In this document: one piece after another, positions 9,090-16,278 of the stretch
How positions within the stretch are numbered: the first letter of the stretch is position 1
Layout of the letters: every line of letters starts with the position of its first letter
Source of the DNA: Microbacterium sp. oral taxon 186 str. F0373
Lineage (GTDB): Bacteria > Actinomycetota > Actinomycetes > Actinomycetales > Microbacteriaceae
NCBI RefSeq assembly: GCF_000411455.1
Contig: NZ_KE150458.1
Span: forward strand, 632,876 to 696,875
Reading direction: 5' to 3'
DNA length: 64,000 nucleotides
Made by a program: the position numbers and the translations under genes
Notes under the pieces: generated by a model
Database searches by the model: none
The model's input: the letters and a program-made list of their open reading frames with translations, nothing else
What the model was told of the DNA's origin: nothing

Positions 9090-10813
9090 CGATCAGCAGC
9101 ACGGCTGCGATCGCGCCGCGCTGGCGTCTCGTGGCGCGCGAGGGAGAGGACGTCGTCATCACGACGATCGACGCCGACCTCGACGTCACACACGTGCAAC
9201 GCCGCCCGCGCGAAGGCTGGTGGGACGCCGATGACGCAGGCACCCGGTGGGTGTGGTCGGAGACGAACCGTTGGTATCCCGGCATCCTGGCGACACCGTC
9301 GCTGGTCACGCGCTGTCACGATCTTCGCCTGGCCCACGCGATCCTCCGCCGCAGCGCGCTCGTCGCCGACGCCAATGCACTCCGGGCGGCGACGCAGTGG
9401 GATGTCGCCGGCACGGAAGAGGTGCAGCCGGTGACAGCACCGACCCTGTTCGACGTCGAGGGAACATCACCCACCGGCGTCCCGGATGATCCGGAGGAGG
9501 TGCTCGCCGAGTTCCGCCGGCAGCAGCTGGCGATACGCGGCTCATCTAACGCCGCACGATTGCGCCTGCTCGTGGCTGCGGAATCCGCCGGCGCCCTCTT
9601 GGCCGTCGAGATGCACAGCGCCGGACTGCCGTGGGATCGTCGGACGCACGAGCGCATCCTCGAGGAGACGCTCGGTACGCGACCGCCGCCGGGAGAGCAG
9701 CCCGAACGCGTGCGTGAGGCCGCGGCGCGAGTCCGTGCCGCACTCCAAGACCCGACCGCCAACCTCGACTCGCAGCCCAAGCTGCTGCGCAGCCTTCATC
9801 GTGTCGGCATCAGCGCAGACTCGACGAGCCGGTGGGAGCTCGCGGAGTACGACCATCCCGCGATCGCGCCGCTGCTCGTCTACAAGAAGCTGACGCGGCT
9901 GATGAGCGCGAACGGCTGGGGGTGGCTCGACGAGTGGGCCGCAGACGGTCGGTTCCGTCCCGTGTACGTCCCCGGCGGCGTGATCACCGGGAGGTGGGCA
10001 TCGTCCGGGGGAGGAGCGCTGCAGATTCCGCGCCAACTGCGTCCCGCCGTCCGCGCGGACCCCGGGTGGACACTCGTCGTCGCGGACGTGGCGCAGCTCG
10101 AGCCCCGGGTTCTCGCGGCGATGTCCTCGGACGAAGCCCTGGCCGCCGCGGCGCGCGGACAGGACCTGTACGAGGGCATCGTCAACAGCGGTGTCGTCCA
10201 CACGCGTCAGGAGGCGAAGATCGCCGTGCTGGGGGCGATGTATGGCGCGACGACGGGCGACAGCGGACGGCTGGTGCCTGCTTTGCGGCGCGCCTACCCC
10301 CGCGCCATGGGCCTCGTGGATGCTGCGGCGGCGACGGGGGAGCAGGGCGGTGTGGTATCGACCTGGCTCGGACGTACCAGCCCCCGGGCATCGGCGCACT
10401 GGCGCGACATCCAGGCCGCCGCAGCTCTGCCGGAGGCAGCCGAGACAGATCGCACCCGAGCACGTCGCGCCGCGCGCGATCGCGGGCGTTTCACCCGCAA
10501 CTTCGTCGTGCAGGGCACCGCAGCCGAGTGGGCGCTCGCGTGGCTCGCCGACCTCCGTGGTCGGCTGGCGGCGCTCCCGTCGGTCGACGCGAACGATGCG
10601 GCGCGGAACTCTGCCGCCGTGTTCGAGAGGCGCCCGCACCTGGCTTTCTTCCTGCACGACGAGATCATCGTCCACACGCCTGTCGTCTACGCCGACGCCG
10701 TTGCAGACGCGGTGCGTCAGGCCGCCGACGGCGCGGCGCGGCTGCTGTTCGGCGGGTTCCCGATCGACTTCCCCCTCGATCTTCGTGTCGCGCAGGATGC
10801 GGCCAAGAGCTGA
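9086..10813 (+). CDS. PolA-family DNA polymerase (bifunctional 3'-5' exonuclease/polymerase type)
   Basis: The 575-aa product carries the family A polymerase palm: motif A LVVADVAQLEPRVLAAMS, motif B with RQEAKIAVLGAMYGAT, and motif C FFLHDEIIVHTP with the catalytic aspartate. There is no N-terminal 5'-nuclease domain, and the exonuclease-like N-terminal half (about 1–190) lacks an obvious DEDD set. It is thus a short accessory polymerase, probably for repair, distinct from full-length PolA. The GTG start at 9086 overlaps the upstream stop; in-frame sequence before it is inside the zinc-ribbon gene. Confidence 0.87.
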   Translation: MTISSTAAIAPRWRLVAREGEDVVITTIDADLDVTHVQRRPREGWWDADDAGTRWVWSETNRWYPGILATPSLVTRCHDLRLAHAILRRSALVADANALRAATQWDVAGTEEVQPVTAPTLFDVEGTSPTGVPDDPEEVLAEFRRQQLAIRGSSNAARLRLLVAAESAGALLAVEMHSAGLPWDRRTHERILEETLGTRPPPGEQPERVREAAARVRAALQDPTANLDSQPKLLRSLHRVGISADSTSRWELAEYDHPAIAPLLVYKKLTRLMSANGWGWLDEWAADGRFRPVYVPGGVITGRWASSGGGALQIPRQLRPAVRADPGWTLVVADVAQLEPRVLAAMSSDEALAAAARGQDLYEGIVNSGVVHTRQEAKIAVLGAMYGATTGDSGRLVPALRRAYPRAMGLVDAAAATGEQGGVVSTWLGRTSPRASAHWRDIQAAAALPEAAETDRTRARRAARDRGRFTRNFVVQGTAAEWALAWLADLRGRLAALPSVDANDAARNSAAVFERRPHLAFFLHDEIIVHTPVVYADAVADAVRQAADGAARLLFGGFPIDFPLDLRVAQDAAKS

Positions 10814-10845
10814 CACCACCGCGGTGTCCTGCTCGCCCGAAGCGC

Positions 10846-12633
10846 TCAGCCGCACCCCGTGCGTGCTGCCTCGGCGACACCGACCTCGTTCATCATCGGG
10901 GTGTGAACGAGCGTGGGCCGCAGCTGCGCCCCGTTCTTCGCCACGAACGCGAACGTCAGCGTCTTCTGCTCACCGGGACGCAGTGTCACCCGTGCCAGCG
11001 AGGCGGCGGCGTCACTCCCGTCCGCGGCGGTCGCAGCGACGTGCGCACCGTCGAGCGTGACACCCGCGATGAACCACTCGCGGGGGACCATCACCGTCAC
11101 GTCGGTCGTGATGTCTCCGGGAGCGGCAGGGTTGGCGGCGCCGGTCATCGACGCTGCGAAGGTGCGCGCCTCTGCCGGCGCCGCGCTCGTGAGGGTCACG
11201 GCCACCGTCACGTCGGCGGCACCATCCGCCCGGCAGTCCCGCACGGACGGCGCGAGATCGACGTGGAGGAACGTGTCCATCTTTCCGGTCGTCGCATCGT
11301 TGAAGTAGACGCCCACGGCATCCGGCCCCGCATCCCGGAATCTCCCCAGCGTGCCCGAGAACGCTCCGTTGGCCACGGCGAGCTGTTCGTCGCTGTGTGT
11401 GCTGAAGATCGAGATGCGTCCGTCGGCGATCGGCTTCGCGAATGCTCGCACCCAGCGGAAGGGGTCGATGGGGGAAGACGTGATCTGAGCGAAGAGCTGA
11501 TCGAAAATGTCGCGCTGGACCGCCGTCTGCTCCGCGGGGGTCTTGTCGAGATACGGCGTGACGAGCACGTCACCGACTACATCCGCCGGATCGACGACCG
11601 TGCCGTCGGTGAGGGGGATCGGCCCCGTGATCGTGAGCATCGCGGTGAGCACCACAGGATCGATGGCGATCACGGCATCCGGAGCTGGACGGCCGATCGA
11701 CTGCCACCAGGTCGACGCCAGTCGGGCGCTCAGAGTGAAGTCGGCAGTCATGGTCGCATTCATGACGAATCGCCCCGGAGCCTGGCCGTAGAGAGCGACG
11801 AGATCGGCGGGCAGCTCGGTGATCGGCGTCTCCCGATGCGGAAAGGCACTCGAGTCGACCTGGTCGAGCACTTCGAGCCGATCGCCGTCGGCGCTCAGCA
11901 GGATGAACGAGCCCGTGATGCCTCCACCGGTTCGCACTTCGGCAGAGTTCTGCACCATCACCAGAATCGTTCGAGCCCCGTGCGCTCCCAGCATCGCCGG
12001 CATGATCTGCGCCACAGAGGCTGCCTCCGCCACCGTCGGCGCGGCCGCGGCGACCGCCGCGCGGATCCGCGCGGTCGCCGTCGCCACGGGCTCGACCAGA
12101 TCCTCGGTCGACATTCCCGTCAGTGATTCGTCGACACGCGAGAAGACCGCAGCGAACTCGTCCAGCGGCTGCGCGGCCGCCGATACCGCCGACAGGTCGA
12201 GCCCGCCCTGCCCGTCGTGCGGCTGCGCCGCCTGGCGCAGCACCGGTTGGGCAGCGGCGGCCATGTCGCGGATGCTCTCCGCGACGATCCGCACCGCGGC
12301 GGTGTTGGCGCCGACGACCGGGACGGCCTCGGTGGCTCGCCAGATCGGGTCGGTCGTCAACTCGGCGGCGCGACGCGCGTGCTGTTCGGCGTCGGTCACG
12401 ACGGCACTGAGCGCACCGGCGTCACCCGCGGCGATCGCTGAGCTCAGCCGCGGCTGCAGCGCCGCGACGTCATCGAGCTCGCCTTTCGCCATCCAACCGC
12501 GGATGCCGAGCCATGCGGCCCCGACCACGACGACGCCCACGGAGATCAGGAGGACGACCGCGACGCGCCGCCGGCGGGGACGCCGGCGGGCGTTCTCGCG
12601 ATGCTCCGGTGAGCCGGTGGTCGCGTCAGTCAC
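10846..12633 (-). CDS. DUF4012-family membrane-anchored extracellular protein
   Basis: The 595-aa protein starts with a basic patch (about 12–22), one transmembrane helix VAVVLLISVGVVVVGAAWLG, and a large outside part. A helical region is followed by the conserved DUF4012 core with TILVMVQNSAEVRTGGGITGSF and ITELPADLVALYGQAPGRF. The function is unknown; these proteins often occur with surface polysaccharide or cell-wall genes. The GTG at 12633 overlaps the 3' end of the LPXTG gene by 8 bp, so the pair is co-transcribed and coupled. It ends convergently with the polymerase gene. Confidence 0.8.
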   Translation of the reverse strand: MTDATTGSPEHRENARRRPRRRRVAVVLLISVGVVVVGAAWLGIRGWMAKGELDDVAALQPRLSSAIAAGDAGALSAVVTDAEQHARRAAELTTDPIWRATEAVPVVGANTAAVRIVAESIRDMAAAAQPVLRQAAQPHDGQGGLDLSAVSAAAQPLDEFAAVFSRVDESLTGMSTEDLVEPVATATARIRAAVAAAAPTVAEAASVAQIMPAMLGAHGARTILVMVQNSAEVRTGGGITGSFILLSADGDRLEVLDQVDSSAFPHRETPITELPADLVALYGQAPGRFVMNATMTADFTLSARLASTWWQSIGRPAPDAVIAIDPVVLTAMLTITGPIPLTDGTVVDPADVVGDVLVTPYLDKTPAEQTAVQRDIFDQLFAQITSSPIDPFRWVRAFAKPIADGRISIFSTHSDEQLAVANGAFSGTLGRFRDAGPDAVGVYFNDATTGKMDTFLHVDLAPSVRDCRADGAADVTVAVTLTSAAPAEARTFAASMTGAANPAAPGDITTDVTVMVPREWFIAGVTLDGAHVAATAADGSDAAASLARVTLRPGEQKTLTFAFVAKNGAQLRPTLVHTPMMNEVGVAEAARTGCG

Positions 12634-13294
12634 GGGCGCGACGGGTGCGGCGCACGTACAGCAGGACGCCTCCACCGACGACCAGGACGACCGCCCCGCC
12701 GAGCAGCGGAAGCACCGCGGCGATGTTGCCTCCCGTCGCCGGCAGCGACATGCCGGCCGCTGCGACGGCTCCCGAGGTTCCCACACCGGCCGGGTCTGTC
12801 AGGCACGCCGACGTGGACGGCGGGTACGACAGAGCGACGCGCAGCGACGGGTTCACCTCGACCACGGCGGAGATGTCACCGCGAGTCCAGGCGAAGTTGC
12901 CCGATGACGCGACCCACTGGCCGTTCTCGAACGCCCATCCGGGCCATCCGTTGCCGACGCCGTTCGCGTCGACGGACGCGCCGGGCCAGAGCACGCGCCC
13001 CGATAGCCGCCCGTTCACCAGCTCACCGAGCGGGATGGTCGTGGATTGGTTGCCGTCGCTCAGCACGATAAGGGCCGTGTGACTCGTGACGAGTCCGCCC
13101 GGGTCGTTCATGACGATCGAGTAGTTGATCCACGGAACATCGGATTCGCAGGACGGTGCGACCATCGTGCCGACCAACGTCGGCGCCGGCGGTGTGTCGG
13201 GCCCGTAGCCGTCGGTATCGGCGGCGGCCGCAGCGGTCGCACCTCCCGACAGCAGCAGGACAGCGAGAACAGCGGACAGTGCGTACTTACGCAT
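12626..13294 (-). CDS. LPXTG cell-wall-anchored surface protein
   Basis: The 222-aa product has a signal peptide (MRKYALSAVLAVLLLSGGAT, cleavage near AAAADT) and a complete C-terminal sorting signal. The sorting signal is LPATGG, then a hydrophobic stretch from about 190, then the basic tail RRTRRARD. A sortase should cleave it and link it to peptidoglycan. The central domain contains two cysteines (SCESDV and SACLTD) that could form a disulfide. No family is recognised. The ATG at 13294 follows GGGGAGGCAATC. It is the first gene of a two-gene unit with the DUF4012 protein. Confidence 0.85.
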   Translation of the reverse strand: MRKYALSAVLAVLLLSGGATAAAAADTDGYGPDTPPAPTLVGTMVAPSCESDVPWINYSIVMNDPGGLVTSHTALIVLSDGNQSTTIPLGELVNGRLSGRVLWPGASVDANGVGNGWPGWAFENGQWVASSGNFAWTRGDISAVVEVNPSLRVALSYPPSTSACLTDPAGVGTSGAVAAAGMSLPATGGNIAAVLPLLGGAVVLVVGGGVLLYVRRTRRARD

Positions 13295-13401
13295 GATGAT
13301 TGCCTCCCCCAGGCGATGCGAGCCCAAACCCCCCAGCCGGGTCTCGTGGCGACACCGTATCACGATCACTCGGCACCGACCAGTAGGATCGAGATCGCGA
13401 A

Positions 13402-13773
13402 TGGGTCGGCTGGACGGTCGCGTGGCGGGGTGACCCGCACCGAGGAACGTCCGGGCTCCACAGGGCAGGGCGGTGGGTAACACCCACCCGGAGCAATCCG
13501 CGAGACAGTGCCACAGAGAGCAGACCGCCCCGGACTCCGCTCGTCGGAGTTCCGAGGTAAGGGTGAAAGGGTGGTGTAAGAGACCACCGGGATCGTGGTG
13601 ACACGATCCGCACGGTAAACCTCGCCCGGAGCAAGGCCAGACAGGGGATGCCGACGCGGCTCGCCGAGTCCCCGGGTAGGCCGCTGGAGCGGCACGGCAA
13701 CGTGTCGCCGAGAGAGATGACCGTCCACGGAGCGTCAGCTCCCGGACAGAACCCGGCGTACAGGCCGGCCCAT
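13402..13773 (+). ncRNA. rnpB: RNase P RNA, class A
   Basis: The 5' arm GGGTCGGC pairs with the 3' end GCCGGCCC (one U·G). Conserved P RNA sequences are visible in order: GAGGAACGTCCGGGCTCC near 13441, AGGGTGAAAGGGTGGTG near 13559, and ACAGAACCCGGCGTACAG near 13746. The last is the universally conserved P4/J region. The RNA is the catalytic part of the enzyme that matures tRNA 5' ends. The ends are set from the terminal helix and may be off by a few bases. Confidence 0.93.
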
Positions 13774-13786
13774 TCGCCCCCGTCTG

Positions 13787-14545
13787 TCAGACGGCCAGCG
13801 CGGCGGCGCCGATGATGCCGGCGTTGTTGCGATGCGTCGCGGGCACGATCGGTGTCGTGAGCGTCAGCATCGGGAGGAACTCGTCGGCGTGCTTCGAGAC
13901 GCCGCCACCCACGATGAACAGGTCGGGGCTGAGCAGGAACTCGAGGTAGCTGTAATACCACTGCAGGCGCTTCGCCCACCCCTTCCACGTCAGCGCGTCG
14001 CGCTCCATCGCCGAGTACGCGGCCCACGCCTCGGCATCCTTGCCGTGGTTGGCGCGCTGCAGGTGACCGAGCTCCGCGTTCGGGATGAGCACGCCGTTGT
14101 AGAGCATCGCGGTGCCGATGCCCGTACCGAGCGTCGTCAAGAGCACCAGCCCGGACACATCGCGCGCGGCGCCGTAACGGGCCTCGGCCACACCGGCGAC
14201 GTCGGCATCGTTGGCGAAGTGGATCTCGCGCCCCAGCCCGTCCTCGAAGAACTTCTCGGCTTCGAAGCCCACCCACGTCTCCGCGACGTTCGCCGCCGAC
14301 AGGGTCTTGCCGTTCTTCACGATCGCCGGGAACGCGACGCCCAGCGGAACGTCGGCATCACTGACGCCGAGCGTCTCGAGCACGGTCTTCACCGCAGCCA
14401 GCACGTCATCCGGCTCGGCGCCGGCAGGCGTGGGCACCTTGACCCGCTCGCTGAGGAGGTTTCCCCCCTCGAGATCCACGAGGGCACCCTTGATGCCGGT
14501 TCCGCCGATGTCCACACCGACCGCGCGGGTCGCCTTCGTCGTCAT
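13787..14545 (-). CDS. ppgK: Polyphosphate glucokinase (ROK family)
   Basis: PpgK phosphorylates glucose to glucose-6-phosphate using polyphosphate (and ATP). The 252-aa protein opens with the phosphate-binding VGVDIGGTGIKGALVD, has HFANDADVAGVAEARYG with the catalytic Asp, and LTTLGTGIGTAMLYNG as the second phosphate loop. It is the compact actinobacterial form. The ATG at 14545 places the VDIGGTG motif at residue 10, as usual. Its stop lies about 14 nt past the convergent rnpB gene. Confidence 0.93.
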   Translation of the reverse strand: MTTKATRAVGVDIGGTGIKGALVDLEGGNLLSERVKVPTPAGAEPDDVLAAVKTVLETLGVSDADVPLGVAFPAIVKNGKTLSAANVAETWVGFEAEKFFEDGLGREIHFANDADVAGVAEARYGAARDVSGLVLLTTLGTGIGTAMLYNGVLIPNAELGHLQRANHGKDAEAWAAYSAMERDALTWKGWAKRLQWYYSYLEFLLSPDLFIVGGGVSKHADEFLPMLTLTTPIVPATHRNNAGIIGAAALAV

Positions 14546-14646
14546 GGCGTCCAGCCTATCCAGGTCGTCGGTGCCGCTCGTTAGGATCGAGCCAGAGCCC
14601 GCAGATGGGCACCGGTGGGCCAACGCCCCGACAGGAAGGACGCGCC

Positions 14647-14832
14647 ATGACGTCAGGCGAAGACAAGTACTGGTACAACTTCACCACCGGCGCCGTGGAG
14701 CGCGGGTTCGCGTCACCGGCGATCGACCGCGCCGGCCCGTTCGACACCCCTGAAGAGGCGGCGAACGCTCCGCAGCTGCTCGCCCAGCGCTCCCGCGAAT
14801 GGGCTGAGGAGGACGAGCGCGAGAACGACTGA
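14647..14832 (+). CDS. Small uncharacterised actinobacterial protein (61 aa)
   Basis: The 61-aa acidic product begins MTSGEDKYWYNFTTGAVERG and continues with PFDTPEEAANAPQLLAQRSREW. Small proteins with the motif KYWYN-TGxVE are common in Microbacteriaceae genomes and resemble a SPOR-like fold, but no function is known to me. The ATG at 14647 is 7 nt after GGAAGGA. It precedes glnA2 by 105 bp on the same strand. Confidence 0.8.
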   Translation: MTSGEDKYWYNFTTGAVERGFASPAIDRAGPFDTPEEAANAPQLLAQRSREWAEEDEREND

Positions 14833-14900
14833 AGCGCGCCCGGCGACGCGTCGGACACGAGCGGAGACCGATAGTCTGAGCGTGGGCCCGGCTTCCCTTC

Positions 14901-14928
14901 GAAGCGGCATCTGAGAAGCGGCATCTGA
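14901..14928 (+). repeat. Perfect 14-bp tandem duplication before glnA2
   Basis: GAAGCGGCATCTGA occurs twice head-to-tail, ending 9 nt before the glnA2 ATG and just before the GAGAGGA ribosome site. It could be a slipped-strand duplication that shifts promoter–start spacing. No known regulator motif is recognised in it. Confidence 0.9.
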
Positions 14929-14937
14929 GAGGACGCG

Positions 14938-16275
14938 ATGGACAAGCAGCGGGACTTCGTACTGCGCACGATCGAAGAGCGGGGCGTGAAGTTCGTCCGT
15001 CTTTGGTTCACCGATGTGATCGGCACCTTGAAGTCGGTGGCGATCGCCCCCGCCGAGGTCGAAGGCGCCTTCACCGAAGGCCTCGGATTCGATGGATCGG
15101 CCATCGAGGGACTGACGCGCTCGTACGAGTCGGATCTGCTCGCCCACCCCGACCCGACGACCTTTCAGATCCTGCCCTGGCGTGGGGAGATCGATCCCAC
15201 AGCCCGCATGTTCTGCGACATCACCACCCCGGACGGCCAGCCCGCCGTCGCCGACCCCCGTCACGTGCTCAAGCGCACGCTGGCGAAGGCGGCGGATGCC
15301 GGGTTCACTTTTTACACGCATCCCGAGATCGAGTTCTACCTGCTCAAGTCGTCTTCGTTCGGCGCGGAAGGTCCCGAGCCGGTCGACTCGGCCGGGTACT
15401 TCGACAATGTTCCCGGCGGCACGGCGCATGATTTCCGCCGCCGCAGCGTGCGCATGCTCGAGGACCTCGGCATCTCCGTCGAATACAGCCATCACGAGGG
15501 CGGACCCGGTCAGAACGAGATCGATCTGCGCTACGCGGATGCCCTCGCGACAGCCGACAACATCATGACCTTCCGCACCGTGGTGAAGGAGGTGGCAATC
15601 GAGCAGGGCGTCTACGCGACCTTCATGCCGAAGCCGCTCTCCGGCAAGCCCGGCAGCGGCATGCACACGCACATGTCGCTGTTCGAGGGCGACCAGAACG
15701 CCTTCTACGAAGAGGGTGCGCAGTACCAGCTCTCCAAGACCGGTCGTCAGTTCATCGCCGGCCTGCTGACGCACGCGAACGAGATCGCCGCCGTCACCAA
15801 TCAGTTCGTGAACTCGTACAAGCGCCTCTGGGGAGGCGACGAGGCCCCGAGCTTCATCTGCTGGGGACACAACAACCGCTCCGCTCTCGTGCGCGTACCC
15901 ATGTACAAGCCGAACAAGGGACAGTCCACCCGCGTCGAGTATCGCGCGCTGGACTCCGCCGCCAACCCTTACCTGTCGTTCGCGCTCATGCTCGCCGCAG
16001 GGCTCAAGGGCATCGAGGAGGAGTACGAGCTTCCCCCCGAGGCCGAGGACAACGTCTGGTCGCTCACCGACGCGGAGCGGCGTGCCCTCGGGTACGCGCA
16101 GCTGCCGGCCAGCCTCGACCATGCCCTCGAATACATGGAGGAGTCGGAGCTGGTCGCAGAGACCCTCGGCGAGCAGGTGTTCAACTACGTCCTGCTCAAC
16201 AAGCGCCGCGAGTGGCAGGAGTACCGCGCGCAGGTGACACCGTTCGAGCTGAAGAGCAACCTGGAGATGCTCTGA
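14938..16275 (+). CDS. glnA2: Glutamine synthetase type I, second paralogue
   Basis: The 445-aa enzyme makes glutamine from glutamate, ammonia and ATP. It has the GS-I signatures GFDGSAIEG, the nucleotide and glutamate loops with MPKPLSGKPGSGMHTHMSLF, and NRSALVRVP. It is about 30 residues shorter than glnA1 in this window, as for actinobacterial GlnA2. It lies directly before glnE, the arrangement seen in Mycobacterium tuberculosis, where glnE separates glnA1 and glnA2. The C-terminal tyrosine region reads EEYELPPEAEDNVW, close to but not identical with the GlnA1 adenylylation loop. Confidence 0.95.
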   Translation: MDKQRDFVLRTIEERGVKFVRLWFTDVIGTLKSVAIAPAEVEGAFTEGLGFDGSAIEGLTRSYESDLLAHPDPTTFQILPWRGEIDPTARMFCDITTPDGQPAVADPRHVLKRTLAKAADAGFTFYTHPEIEFYLLKSSSFGAEGPEPVDSAGYFDNVPGGTAHDFRRRSVRMLEDLGISVEYSHHEGGPGQNEIDLRYADALATADNIMTFRTVVKEVAIEQGVYATFMPKPLSGKPGSGMHTHMSLFEGDQNAFYEEGAQYQLSKTGRQFIAGLLTHANEIAAVTNQFVNSYKRLWGGDEAPSFICWGHNNRSALVRVPMYKPNKGQSTRVEYRALDSAANPYLSFALMLAAGLKGIEEEYELPPEAEDNVWSLTDAERRALGYAQLPASLDHALEYMEESELVAETLGEQVFNYVLLNKRREWQEYRAQVTPFELKSNLEML

Positions 16276-16278
16276 GCC

